NCBI GenBank assembly: GCA_946415375.1
Contig: CAMKSF010000018.1
Coordinates: 1 to 32,646 of the forward strand
Source: an uncultured Clostridia bacterium
Lineage (GTDB): Bacteria; Bacillota; Clostridia; TANB77; CAG-508
Reading direction: 5' to 3'
DNA: 32,646 bases
Of this stretch, positions 7,125-14,361 are shown piece after piece; the stretch's first letter is position 1, and each line of letters begins with the position of its first letter. The position numbers and the translations under genes were made by a program. The notes under the pieces are model-generated. The model had not been told where the DNA came from. It searched no databases and saw only the letters and a program-made list of their open reading frames with translations.

Positions 7125-7499
7125 TTATTTATATAGTATAACAACATTAGCTATTGCATATTCTTTGCAGTGAGATAAACTAATATCCATGCTCTCAATT
7201 TTTTCTGTATTAATACCTATAGTATTAATATGTGGTTTTCCATTTTCATCACATATTACTTCAAGATTTTTCCAATCTATGGAATATTTATCTTCTACAC
7301 TTTCAGATATAGCTTTAAATATCGCCTCTTTTGCAGCAAAACGAGCTGCATAATGTTGATATTTTTGTATCTTTTTACTCTCACAATATGCAATCTCGTC
7401 TTGTGTAAATATTTTATTAATAAATTTATTTCCTAAATCTTCTATGCTTTTCTTTATTCTTGATATTTCTATAATGTCTATACCACATTTAACTTGCAT
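7125..7499 (-). CDS. acpS: Holo-[acyl-carrier-protein] synthase
   Basis: AcpS moves the 4'-phosphopantetheine arm from CoA to apo-acyl carrier protein, activating it for fatty acid synthesis. In this 124-residue protein GIDIIEISRI (D8) and RFAAKEAIFKA (E58) hold the magnesium-binding acidic residues, and ISLSHCKEYA is the usual third motif. The frame is open to 7535, but the ATG at 7499 is chosen. AAGAGGT lies seven bases upstream of it, it gives the normal length, and the family consensus starts close to GIDI. An ATG at 7520, overlapping the upstream stop as ATGA, has no ribosome site. Either way it is tightly coupled to the gene before it. Confidence 0.93.
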   Translation of the reverse strand: MQVKCGIDIIEISRIKKSIEDLGNKFINKIFTQDEIAYCESKKIQKYQHYAARFAAKEAIFKAISESVEDKYSIDWKNLEVICDENGKPHINTIGINTEKIESMDISLSHCKEYAIANVVILYK

Positions 7500-7516
7500 T
7501 TTCAACCTCTTTTTTT

Positions 7517-8746
7517 TCATCTTATACTGAACCAATTCAATATATTAAAAATTAAAGTTATTACTAAAACAATTGCAATAAACATTGACATTTTTTCTGT
7601 TTTTACAATTCTTAATTCTCTATATAGTATGTCATATTTATTTTTTATTTTACTATATTGTTCTTCTATTTCTATTGCTTGTCTTATATTTTGATAGAAT
7701 AGACTTCCAAAGTCTTCTGATGTAACTTCTTGAACCCATAGTTTTTTTGTAAAGTCTACAAATTCTTTTCTTGTCTTCTCAAGATTTTTACCTACTTTAA
7801 AGTCATAATCTAATTTTTTTAAATATACTTTTAGATATAGAGCTAAAATATATGTATAAAAATACTGATTTTCATATTCTTGTGGTAATATTGTATAATT
7901 ATTTATATCAACATCAGAACTTAATAAATTAACTCCTAATTTTGATACCCCTATTTTTGAAAATTTGTTATTAGACAATATTTTAGAGTTTTGACCTTCT
8001 TCTATATTCATGCCTTGGTCATTTGGAAGAATATCAATATATTTTAGGAAATCAGTTTTTATGCTTTCAAATGTAGTATTTACATTCCAAGCAGATTGAT
8101 CTATGCAGGTATATCCAAATGTATAAAATCTTTCGACATTTAAATCCATCTTCATTGCATCAAAATTTGGTCCAGTGATATCTATAATAAATGATTTTAT
8201 TTCTTGCATATCTTCAAAATAATCTGCTTGTAATTTTATATTGTCATAATTTTTTAGATTGTTATATTCTTGATTTATGTCTCTAAATTTATAATTAAAA
8301 TTTAAAACATCAGAAAACCTATTACTTTCTTCTATATTTGTTTTTAAATACAAGAAACATATACCTGTATTAAAACATACTACACCTGCTTTTTGAATTT
8401 TAAAAAATATACTATTTTCATCTACTGTTTTCCCTTGTAAATCTTTTTTCAAATCAAATTCAAAAGTAACACATGGCATATCTGCTATAATAGCGCATTT
8501 AGTTTCAAAAGGAAGCTCATCTAACTTTTCTATTCTTTCTTTATTTAAATCAAATGTTCTAAATAGAAAATTTCTTATCCTCGGAAGAAAATAAGAATAT
8601 AATTCTAAATCCTTATCTTTTTGAAATATTCTTAAATTAAATCTTTCATCTTTAAGTAATCTTGCAATGTATTTATCATATCTTCCCTTATCTATTAAAA
8701 AAGTGTGTATAAAATATGTGTATTGATACCTAGTCCTTAGTTCCAT
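7517..8746 (-). CDS. Unknown protein with C-terminal membrane anchor
   Basis: A 409-residue protein not assigned to a family. Nearly all of it looks cytoplasmic, and the only clear membrane segment is at the end (SMFIAIVLVITLIFNILNWF, about 386-405), followed by three residues: a tail-anchored layout. Just before the anchor is a long helical stretch (about 300-380) including YTYILALYLKVYLKKLDYDF and QAIEIEEQYSKIKNKYDILY, which may be coiled coil. CorA-type transporters have a loosely similar shape (soluble domain, long helix, C-terminal membrane part), but there is only one segment and no GMN motif, so CorA is not supported. AGGAAGG precedes the ATG. It follows the WG-repeat membrane protein by 24 bases, so the two may act together. 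Confidence 0.8.
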   Translation of the reverse strand: MELRTRYQYTYFIHTFLIDKGRYDKYIARLLKDERFNLRIFQKDKDLELYSYFLPRIRNFLFRTFDLNKERIEKLDELPFETKCAIIADMPCVTFEFDLKKDLQGKTVDENSIFFKIQKAGVVCFNTGICFLYLKTNIEESNRFSDVLNFNYKFRDINQEYNNLKNYDNIKLQADYFEDMQEIKSFIIDITGPNFDAMKMDLNVERFYTFGYTCIDQSAWNVNTTFESIKTDFLKYIDILPNDQGMNIEEGQNSKILSNNKFSKIGVSKLGVNLLSSDVDINNYTILPQEYENQYFYTYILALYLKVYLKKLDYDFKVGKNLEKTRKEFVDFTKKLWVQEVTSEDFGSLFYQNIRQAIEIEEQYSKIKNKYDILYRELRIVKTEKMSMFIAIVLVITLIFNILNWFSIR

Positions 8747-8770
8747 ATTACATTACCTTCCTTTGTTTTC

Positions 8771-10285
8771 TTATTTTTCGCAATAATAGTTCATGTTTAT
8801 GTCTTGTCCAAGATGCCATTTTCCAATAAAATCTATTACTAAATAATTTTTCATTTTGTATTTTGGTGTAATTACTTCTTTTCCTTCTCTATTTATTGAT
8901 CCCCATAAATTACCTTTTTTTACTGCTGCAAATCCATATTTGTTTTGTTCTTGTGCTTCATCATAGATATAATCAACAACTACATTTCCTTCTTTATCTA
9001 CAAATCCATATTTACCATCTTTCTTTGCTACAAAAAGATTGTTACTTGATAATACATCTTTTATATTTTTTTCCTCAAATTTGAAATTGTAATATTTGTA
9101 TTCATCTTTAATCTTTAATTTCATATATCCTTCTTCTTTATTTAATTCTGAAAGAACACCTGATAGCTTAACTTTAAAATTATTATCTAAAATTTGAGAA
9201 TTATATTTTTCATCTTCAGTAACATAGAACCCTGCATTTTCTTCATAATATAAATCTGAATACTTAAATCCTAATTTTTCTTTTCCATTTATGTCTATTA
9301 TTCCATATTTATTATCTTTTTTTGCTTTTAAAGTTCCTATGTTTATTTCTTTTAGTTCCTGATACGTTGGTTTTATTAATACCTTTTTGTCAAAATTCAT
9401 AAATCCATATTCTTTGTCTTTAACAAATACCACTCCATCTGAATTAATTTGTGTAATTTTGTCAAATCCATCTGTTATTACTTTTTCGCCTTTAGAATTT
9501 ATTACTATTTGTTTTCCTTTTTCTTGAATTACAAAATAGTTTTCTCCATAAATTGCATCTATTTTTTCATATTTATTATCAAGTATTTTACTTCCCGCAT
9601 AGCTTACAAGTCCATATTTTTTATTATTATCTATTGTAATATATCCTTTTGTGTAATCATCATCAAATTTTTGGATTTTACTAAATTCCGGACTAATAAT
9701 TGTTGCTCCACTTTTGTTTACAAGTCCAACTTTTCCATTCTTTGTAACAAGTATACTATTTTCTAAACCTTTAAGTGTTTCTATATTATCATATTCTATA
9801 CTTAATATTTCTTTTCCATCTATATCTATTAATCCATATTTTCCGTCTTTTTGAATTCTCATTATGTCTTTTTCATACCATGCATTTCCACTTTTATCAT
9901 AATTTTCTAAAGGTTCAATTTTATCGTATTTTGCATAAATTTCTTCATTTTTTCTATTTATTACTTTTGTTTTATACTCTCCTGTTTTTTCGTTAACATC
10001 ATATGTACATAAGAATACATCTTTTCTGTTATTTAAAACTATTATCATCTCTTGATACATTGGTTCTATTACTGTATTTCCTGTTGAATCTATAATTCCC
10101 CATTTGTCGTCTGTATATAGAGCATAGTAGTCTTTAGATTGTTCATCAATACTTTCTTTTTGCTTTGAAAGCAGATTTTTAATTATTACTATGCACATAG
10201 CGATTACTAATATTGCAATTATTACTGCAAATACTTTTGTATAATTTAAATGCTGATCTTCACTATATCTTCTACCTTTACTCAT
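8771..10285 (-). CDS. WG-repeat protein with N-terminal membrane anchor
   Basis: A 504-residue protein with an N-terminal membrane segment (about 17-38) after a short polar start, leaving the rest probably outside the cell. At least eight WG-type repeats follow, each with a (W/Y)G core, a turn such as DxxGK and a strand ending in xYD or xYE. Examples are DDKWGIIDSTGNTVIEP, GKYGLIDIDGKEILSIEYD, GKVGLVNKSGATIISPEF, KKYGLVSYAGSKIL, KEYGFMNFDKKVLIKPTY, NKYGIIDINGKEKLGFKY, GKYGFVDKEGNVVVDYIYD and NLWGSINREGKEVITPKY. WG repeats form beta-rich surface domains of uncertain, probably binding, function. The gene opens the long operon, with a promoter at 10328-10356 and a GGGAGG ribosome site. Confidence 0.92.
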   Translation of the reverse strand: MSKGRRYSEDQHLNYTKVFAVIIAILVIAMCIVIIKNLLSKQKESIDEQSKDYYALYTDDKWGIIDSTGNTVIEPMYQEMIIVLNNRKDVFLCTYDVNEKTGEYKTKVINRKNEEIYAKYDKIEPLENYDKSGNAWYEKDIMRIQKDGKYGLIDIDGKEILSIEYDNIETLKGLENSILVTKNGKVGLVNKSGATIISPEFSKIQKFDDDYTKGYITIDNNKKYGLVSYAGSKILDNKYEKIDAIYGENYFVIQEKGKQIVINSKGEKVITDGFDKITQINSDGVVFVKDKEYGFMNFDKKVLIKPTYQELKEINIGTLKAKKDNKYGIIDINGKEKLGFKYSDLYYEENAGFYVTEDEKYNSQILDNNFKVKLSGVLSELNKEEGYMKLKIKDEYKYYNFKFEEKNIKDVLSSNNLFVAKKDGKYGFVDKEGNVVVDYIYDEAQEQNKYGFAAVKKGNLWGSINREGKEVITPKYKMKNYLVIDFIGKWHLGQDINMNYYCEK

Positions 10286-10327
10286 ACATTCCTCCCAATA
10301 TATTTTTAGTTATTTTTTTACAAATAC

Positions 10328-10356
10328 ATTGTACTATAAAACAATAAAAATATCAA
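10328..10356 (-). promoter_or_regulatory. Sigma-A promoter of the nine-gene operon
   Basis: TTGATA (10351-10356), 17-base spacer, TACAAT (10328-10333) on the minus strand, about 40 bases before the WG-repeat gene. No terminator was seen between here and 2356, so it may drive nine genes. Confidence 0.7.
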
Positions 10357-10386
10357 GTTTTTTTAGCGATTTTTGTAAGTTTTTTA

Positions 10387-10413
10387 AAGGGTGGCAAAAT
10401 CTTTACCACCCTT
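10387..10413 (-). terminator. Hairpin after the 59-residue membrane protein gene
   Basis: AAGGGTGG (10387-10394) and CCACCCTT (10406-10413) form a perfect 8-bp GC-rich stem, 12 bases after the stop of the small gene. The tail on the minus strand is only three T followed by A-rich sequence, so it may be a weak terminator or mRNA end-protection hairpin. Confidence 0.5.
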
Positions 10414-10424
10414 ACATAATAATA

Positions 10425-10604
10425 CTATTTGCAAATTATTTTTAAATACTTAAATATTCCTTCATTCTCTCTCCGTTGTGATGTCACAATAAAAAACTCC
10501 TTATTATTTTTGTTCTTTTTCCAGTATATCCAAAAACCAACGATAAAAGCTAATAGAATTACCATAATAAATAATCCAAGAATAATTTCTCCCCGTATTA
10601 TCAT
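10425..10604 (-). CDS. Small single-pass membrane protein of 59 residues
   Basis: A short gene that is easy to miss. AGGAGG sits five bases before the ATG at 10604, the frame ends at TAG (10425), and a sigma-A promoter lies at 10661-10689. The product starts MIIRGEI, has one clear membrane helix (about 8-28, LGLFIMVILLAFIVGFWIYW) followed by KKNKNNK, and ends in a basic cytoplasmic tail (VTSQRRENEGIFKYLKIICK). The charge pattern predicts the N-terminus outside. No family is recognised; single-pass proteins of this size often modulate a larger membrane partner. It is divergent from the plus-strand gene at 10790. Confidence 0.75.
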   Translation of the reverse strand: MIIRGEIILGLFIMVILLAFIVGFWIYWKKNKNNKEFFIVTSQRRENEGIFKYLKIICK

Positions 10605-10660
10605 TTCTCCTCCTATTCAAATATAAATTTGACAAGTTACTACACTATATATTTTGTACA

Positions 10661-10689
10661 AGTATACTATAAAATTTTTCTTTTTTCAA
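10661..10689 (-). promoter_or_regulatory. Sigma-A promoter of the small membrane protein gene
   Basis: TTGAAA (10684-10689), 17-base spacer, TATACT (10661-10666) on the minus strand, giving a leader of about 50 bases to the ATG at 10604. Confidence 0.65.
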
Positions 10690-10716
10690 GTTTTTACCAT
10701 ATATATGTAATGTGTC

Positions 10717-10748
10717 ACTTATTTACAATTTTCGACATATTGTATATT
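10717..10748 (+). promoter_or_regulatory. Possible sporulation-type control region of the plus-strand gene
   Basis: CATATTGTA (10736-10744) fits the CATANNNTA -10 pattern of mother-cell sigma-K/E promoters, with AC 17 bases upstream (10717-10718). TTCGACA (10731-10737) is the reverse complement of the Spo0A box TGTCGAA. A poorer sigma-A reading (TTTACA 10722-10727, 15 bases, TATATT 10743-10748) overlaps. Each motif is short, so the assignment is tentative. Confidence 0.3.
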
Positions 10749-10789
10749 AAGCAATTGATTATTGCAATAATATATTTGGAGGATTTATT

Positions 10790-11254
10790 ATGGAAAACGA
10801 AAATTATAATTTCAAACCCAATCCACATTGCCCTGTTATAGATGTTGATGGCGTTGTTGCTAATGGAAAACAATTTGATTTAGATATAACTTTACCAAAA
10901 GATAGCAGAAATGTTATATTTGGTACTATTAGAAATGCTTATAAAGAACCAATCGAAGATGCAGTTGTTAAATTAATAGAAATAAAACATGGAAAAGATG
11001 GTAAAAAAGAAAGATTGCCAATATCTCATACTTTTACAAATGATGCTGGTGAATTTGTTTTTGGTCCACTATGTCCTGATAAAGAATATGCAATAGATTT
11101 TTGGGCAAATGATGTTCGTCATTATAAAATGTACGCAAAAGTCGAAAAAGATACAGACTGTCTAAGAGCAAACCGCAGTGAAATCTGTGAATTAATACCT
11201 GAACACAAGCCTGAATGTAAACCAGATATAAGACCTGAACCTAGAACTAATTAA
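10790..11254 (+). CDS. Carboxypeptidase-regulatory-like (beta-sandwich) domain protein
   Basis: The only plus-strand protein gene recognised in the window. The 154-residue product has no signal peptide or membrane segment. Residues about 42-125 fit a carboxypeptidase-regulatory-like beta-sandwich: VIFGTIRNAYKEPIEDAVVK, then SHTFTNDAGEFVFGPLCPDK and EYAIDFWANDVRHYKMY. The TNDAGEFVFGPL block is the typical turn-and-strand of this fold. The C-terminus is short and proline-rich (PEHKPECKPDIRPEPRTN). In Clostridia such lone domains are often poorly characterised, and some are associated with spores or surfaces. GGAGG lies nine bases before the ATG and a shared terminator follows at 11268-11290. 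The sporulation link rests only on the weak promoter motifs upstream. Confidence 0.85.
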   Translation: MENENYNFKPNPHCPVIDVDGVVANGKQFDLDITLPKDSRNVIFGTIRNAYKEPIEDAVVKLIEIKHGKDGKKERLPISHTFTNDAGEFVFGPLCPDKEYAIDFWANDVRHYKMYAKVEKDTDCLRANRSEICELIPEHKPECKPDIRPEPRTN

Positions 11255-11267
11255 ATTTTTATTCTAA

Positions 11268-11290
11268 AAAGGCTGGAAAATCCAGCCTTT
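11268..11290. terminator. Bidirectional terminator between convergent genes
   Basis: AAAGGCTGGA pairs with TCCAGCCTTT around a short loop. T-rich sequence follows on both strands (TTTCTT on plus, TTTTTAG on minus), so it can end both the gene at 10790-11254 and the one at 11332-11856. Confidence 0.85.
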
Positions 11291-11331
11291 CTTAGTTTTA
11301 AAAACATCCATTTAAATTTTTTTATTCTTTT

Positions 11332-11856
11332 TTATACTCTTCTTAGACATCTTCTATTTCCATAGTTAAATGTTCTATCTACATATTGATTATTATTTTG
11401 TACGTTCTCATTTGCTAGTGTATTTGTTTCTAAGTTCTCATTTTCTCTGTTATCTCCTAAACATGTACTATCAACTGTTAACAAGTCACTACTTCTATCA
11501 GAATTTCCACAACTACAACTAATTCTTAGCAAATTATTTTCTGTATTATTATCGTTATTATTACAAGAACAACTTCTCTGTGATGCACTTTCTTCTCTAC
11601 TTTGACAATGACAAAATCTATGTCTTAATCTGCAAATAGTCATTACAATATATGCTGTTATATATGCAATAATTGTATAGATAATTGTTAAAATCAACGC
11701 TTCTGCTAAAGTATCTATGAATGATGTAAAAGCAACTATTAAATAAATTGCAAAAAATGTAATCGAAACAAGTATTGGTGATTTTAAAATTTTTTGTAAC
11801 ACAATTGCAAGTAAAATTGTAGCAAGTGGTAATGCAAAAAATATAAATAAATTCAT
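11332..11856 (-). CDS. Small membrane protein with cysteine-rich (CxC) tail
   Basis: A 174-residue protein. Three membrane segments fill the N-terminal half: about 2-24, 28-48 and 53-75. The first two recall, from memory, the DUF2651 (YbeF-like) family, but this is uncertain. The C-terminal 95 residues are polar and probably disordered, with repeated cysteine pairs: CHC, CSC and CSC, plus single cysteines near the end. This spacing is typical of metal or redox sites and is not part of the small Bacillus proteins I compare it with. GGAG precedes the ATG at 11856. The tail ends NYGNRRCLRRV. Function unknown; the paired cysteines are the most informative feature. Confidence 0.75.
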   Translation of the reverse strand: MNLFIFFALPLATILLAIVLQKILKSPILVSITFFAIYLIVAFTSFIDTLAEALILTIIYTIIAYITAYIVMTICRLRHRFCHCQSREESASQRSCSCNNNDNNTENNLLRISCSCGNSDRSSDLLTVDSTCLGDNRENENLETNTLANENVQNNNQYVDRTFNYGNRRCLRRV

Positions 11857-11944
11857 AATTAATACTCCTTTATGTTTTTATTATATTTTATGCTTTTTTA
11901 AATTCATTGTTACAGGGATTATTAAATTTGTTTTTTAATAAATA

Positions 11945-12226
11945 CTAATTTTCTATATCATAGCTTTCAATTTTATTTCCTAATACATTTTCTTTATTAT
12001 CTACATTTTTTTCTTCTGTTGAATCAAATTTTTCTTCACTTGGGTTACTTGTAGAAATTGCTTCCCCAATAGCATTTGTTTCTGTGCTATTTGATGATGT
12101 TAATTCTGTTTCTTTTATGTCAGAATTAATTAAACTACTCAAAAAAAATATTGTTACAATTGTCATTATTGATACAACATAAGCATATATTTTCTCTTTA
12201 TTAAAAACTAAAAACATTTTTTTCAA
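11945..12226 (-). CDS. Single-pass membrane protein with acidic Ser/Thr/Asn-rich tail (TTG start)
   Basis: A 93-residue protein. The frame is open back to an ATG at 12259, but the start is set at the TTG at 12226: GGAGG (12235-12239) lies eight bases before it and nothing resembling a ribosome site precedes the ATG. The product then begins MKKMFLVFNKEKIYAYV, has one membrane segment (about 17-36, VSIMTIVTIFFLSSL), and ends in a polar tail rich in S, T, N and E. A short, basic N-terminus and a hydrophilic exterior suggest a membrane-anchored extracytoplasmic protein. No enzymatic domain is present. It resembles the N-terminal anchor of larger clostridial envelope proteins without their catalytic part (impression only). 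Confidence 0.65.
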   Translation of the reverse strand: MKKMFLVFNKEKIYAYVVSIMTIVTIFFLSSLINSDIKETELTSSNSTETNAIGEAISTSNPSEEKFDSTEEKNVDNKENVLGNKIESYDIEN

Positions 12227-12351
12227 ATCTAAAACCTCCAAAAAGCAAACTATTATCATTCTTCTATAGTCCTTGGTATATAACTTTTATTTAATTATAT
12301 GTTATATAATTTTAAAAATGACAAATGTTTATTAATTAGTTTATATTTCTA

Positions 12352-12383
12352 TAAAAAAAGAATGACTCTTTTGTGAGTCACTC
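12352..12383 (-). terminator. Terminator of rpsB-tsf
   Basis: GAGTGACTC pairs with GAGTCATTC (9 bp, one G-U) around a six-base loop, followed on the minus strand by seven T. It begins nine bases after the tsf stop. Confidence 0.88.
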
Positions 12384-12391
12384 CTTATTAC

Positions 12392-13276
12392 TTATCCATT
12401 CATTTGCTTCATAACTTCTTCTGCAAAGTTTTCTTCTTTCTTTTCAAGACCTTCACCTTTTTCAATTCTTGCAAAATCAATTGCTTCAGCACCTTTTGAT
12501 TTTAATAAATCTGATACTTTCATATCTGGATTTTTAACAAATTCTTGGTCTACTAAACATATTTCGCTATAGAATTTTCCAATTCTTCCTTGAACTACTT
12601 TTTCTGCTATTGCTTCTGGTTTTCCTTCATTCATAGCTTGAGCTTTTAAAATTTCCATTTCTTTTGCAAGTCTTTCTTGTGGAACTGACTTTTCATCTAA
12701 GAATTCTGGTCTTGCCGCTGCAACTTGCATACAGATGTCTTTTGCAAGTTCTGTATCAGCATTTTTCATTTTAACTAAAACAGCTATTTTTCCGTTTCCG
12801 TGAATATAGCTTTCTATCATTCCATCTGTTGTTTCAAATCTTACAAATCTACGAATATTCATATTTTCTCCGATTTTTGCAACTTTGTCTGTCAATACTT
12901 CTGATACTTTCTTTCCTGCTTCATCAATATATTCTTCTTCTAATAAAGCCTCTACATCTGTTGGATTATTAATTGCAACTTGTTTTGCTAACGCTTGTAC
13001 AAATTCTCTAAATTCATCATTTTTGGCAACAAAGTCTGTTTCTGAGTTTACCTCTATTGCTGCTCCTACTTTGTTATCTTCGCTAACATAAGCTAAAACT
13101 AATCCTTCTGCAGCTATTCTGCTAGATTTTTTAGCAGCTTTTGTTATTCCTTTTTCACGTAAATATTCAATAGCTTTTTCCATGTCTCCATTTGTTTCTG
13201 TTAATGCCTTTTTGCAGTCCATCATTCCTGCACCTGTTTTTTCTCTTAAATCTTTTACCATACTTGCTGATATCAT
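12392..13276 (-). CDS. tsf: Translation elongation factor Ts
   Basis: EF-Ts exchanges GDP for GTP on EF-Tu during elongation. The 294-residue product has the N-terminal UBA-like domain (VKDLREKTGAGMMDCKKAL, 8-26) that contacts EF-Tu and the core motif SETDFVAKNDEF (78-89), whose TDFV reaches the EF-Tu nucleotide site. A dimerisation region follows. Length and order match the family. GGAGG precedes the ATG. It follows rpsB by 62 bases, the standard bacterial gene pair, with a hairpin (13302-13329) between them that may set the ratio of the two products. Confidence 0.98.
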   Translation of the reverse strand: MISASMVKDLREKTGAGMMDCKKALTETNGDMEKAIEYLREKGITKAAKKSSRIAAEGLVLAYVSEDNKVGAAIEVNSETDFVAKNDEFREFVQALAKQVAINNPTDVEALLEEEYIDEAGKKVSEVLTDKVAKIGENMNIRRFVRFETTDGMIESYIHGNGKIAVLVKMKNADTELAKDICMQVAAARPEFLDEKSVPQERLAKEMEILKAQAMNEGKPEAIAEKVVQGRIGKFYSEICLVDQEFVKNPDMKVSDLLKSKGAEAIDFARIEKGEGLEKKEENFAEEVMKQMNG

Positions 13277-13301
13277 TTTTTATTCCTCCCTTATACAAAT
13301 C

Positions 13302-13329
13302 AAGAGTAGAGCAGATTTGCCCTACTCTT
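13302..13329 (-). promoter_or_regulatory. Intercistronic hairpin between rpsB and tsf
   Basis: AAGAGTAG (13302-13309) pairs perfectly with CTACTCTT (13322-13329), and GCA with TGC inside, around a four-base loop. No T run follows on the minus strand, so it is more likely a processing, stability or partial-attenuation hairpin than a full terminator. It lies 10 bases after the rpsB stop. Confidence 0.65.
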
Positions 13330-13338
13330 TTATTTTTC

Positions 13339-14145
13339 TTATTCAGCTGTTTCTTCAGTTTCAGTATTAGCTACAACTTCTTCCATTGTAACTTGATTTT
13401 CTACTGTTTCTTCTGATACTTCAGCATCTTCTTGTGATTCTTCTGCTTGAAGTTCAAAGCTTTCTCCTTGATTTCCTTCAATGATTGCATTTGCCATTGC
13501 ATCTGTTATTAATTTAACTGATCTTATTGCATCATCATTTCCTGGAATAGGATAATCTAATACTTCTGGATTGCAGTTTGTATCTACAATTCCTACTACT
13601 GGAATATTTAATTTTTCTGCTTCTTTTATAGCATTATATTCTTTTTTAGGATCTACTATAAATAGAACTCCTGGAATTTCTTCCATTTCTTTAATTCCAC
13701 CTAAATTTGCTTGAAGTTTTTCTAATTCTTTTTTAAGAAGAATTACTTCCTTTTTAGGTAATACATCAAAAGTTCCATCTTCTTGCATTGCTTCGATGTC
13801 TTTTAATCTTTGAATTCTTTTTTTGATTGTTCCAAAGTTTGTTAGCATTCCTCCTAACCATCTTTGATCAACATAGTACATACCACATTTTTCTGCAGCT
13901 TCCTTAATGCACTCTTGTGCTTGTTTTTTAGTCCCTACAAAAAGAACTTTCTTTCCTTCTTCTGCTTGGCTTCTTAAAAATTCATAAGCCTCATCAATTT
14001 TCTTTGATGTTTTTTGTAAATCAATGATGTGAATTCCATTTCTAGCTTGGAATATATATTCTGCCATTTTTGGATCCCATCTTCTTGTTTGATGTCCAAA
14101 GTGAACACCAGCTTCTAGTAATTGTTTCATTGCAACTACTGCCAT
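13339..14145 (-). CDS. rpsB: 30S ribosomal protein S2
   Basis: A structural protein of the small subunit, needed for S1 and mRNA binding. The 268-residue product has the S2 signatures [20 protein letters not shown] (13-32) and [20 protein letters not shown] (about 202-221), and [19 protein letters not shown] helical hairpin features in the middle. The C-terminus is extended by about 40 acidic residues rich in E, Q and V, longer than in Bacillus; such tails vary between lineages. GGAGG precedes the ATG. It has its own promoter (14250-14278) and a leader of about 98 bases that may fold for autoregulation. Confidence 0.98.
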   Translation of the reverse strand: MAVVAMKQLLEAGVHFGHQTRRWDPKMAEYIFQARNGIHIIDLQKTSKKIDEAYEFLRSQAEEGKKVLFVGTKKQAQECIKEAAEKCGMYYVDQRWLGGMLTNFGTIKKRIQRLKDIEAMQEDGTFDVLPKKEVILLKKELEKLQANLGGIKEMEEIPGVLFIVDPKKEYNAIKEAEKLNIPVVGIVDTNCNPEVLDYPIPGNDDAIRSVKLITDAMANAIIEGNQGESFELQAEESQEDAEVSEETVENQVTMEEVVANTETEETAE

Positions 14146-14243
14146 TTTTATTCCTCCTTTTTGTTTTTACTTCCATAAAGTTCTTCACATTTAAGGACCT
14201 TTCGGCACTTCCCTTTATGCTCCCTTTATGTGTTTTTTCAACA
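14146..14243 (-). promoter_or_regulatory. rpsB 5' leader, candidate S2 autoregulatory RNA
   Basis: The untranslated leader from the predicted start near 14243 to the rpsB ATG. It contains two adjacent copies of CATAAAGGGA (complement at 14210-14219 and 14221-14230). Either could pair with the single CTTTATG near 14172-14178. A second helix is possible between CACAT and ATGTG around the conserved-looking GCCGAAAGG. Competing pairings of this kind suit ribosomal-protein feedback, and S2 autoregulation is known in other bacteria. No named family is claimed. Confidence 0.5.
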
Positions 14244-14249
14244 TTCAAT

Positions 14250-14278
14250 AGTATATCATGTTTTTTAAGTAAAATCAA
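14250..14278 (-). promoter_or_regulatory. Sigma-A promoter of rpsB-tsf
   Basis: TTGATT (14273-14278), 17-base spacer, TATACT (14250-14255) on the minus strand, with a T-G at the end of the spacer (extended -10-like TGATATACT). Confidence 0.82.
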
Positions 14279-14285
14279 GTGTTTT

Positions 14286-14349
14286 GAAAAAAAAATACTA
14301 AATTGGTACATTTTAAGTAAAAATCATATAGTTATTTTCCAATTTAGTA
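14286..14349 (-). terminator. Terminator of the carboxypeptidase gene
   Basis: TACTAAATTGG (14296-14306) and CCAATTTAGTA (14339-14349) form a perfect 11-bp stem with a 32-base loop. On the minus strand nine or more T follow. It ends the gene at 14362-15786 directly before the rpsB promoter. Confidence 0.75.
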
Positions 14350-14361
14350 CTTAAATATCTT

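Noticed and set aside
7517..8746. CorA-type magnesium transporter
   Set aside because: Only one C-terminal membrane helix and no GMN motif.
8771..10285. CRISPR-like or DNA tandem repeats in the WG-repeat gene
   Set aside because: Repeats are at the protein level, with diverged DNA and no constant spacers.
14042..14311. Minus-strand frame of 89 codons overlapping the rpsB start and leader
   Set aside because: It overlaps the rpsB start in another frame, spans the rpsB promoter and leader, has no ribosome site and no family likeness.
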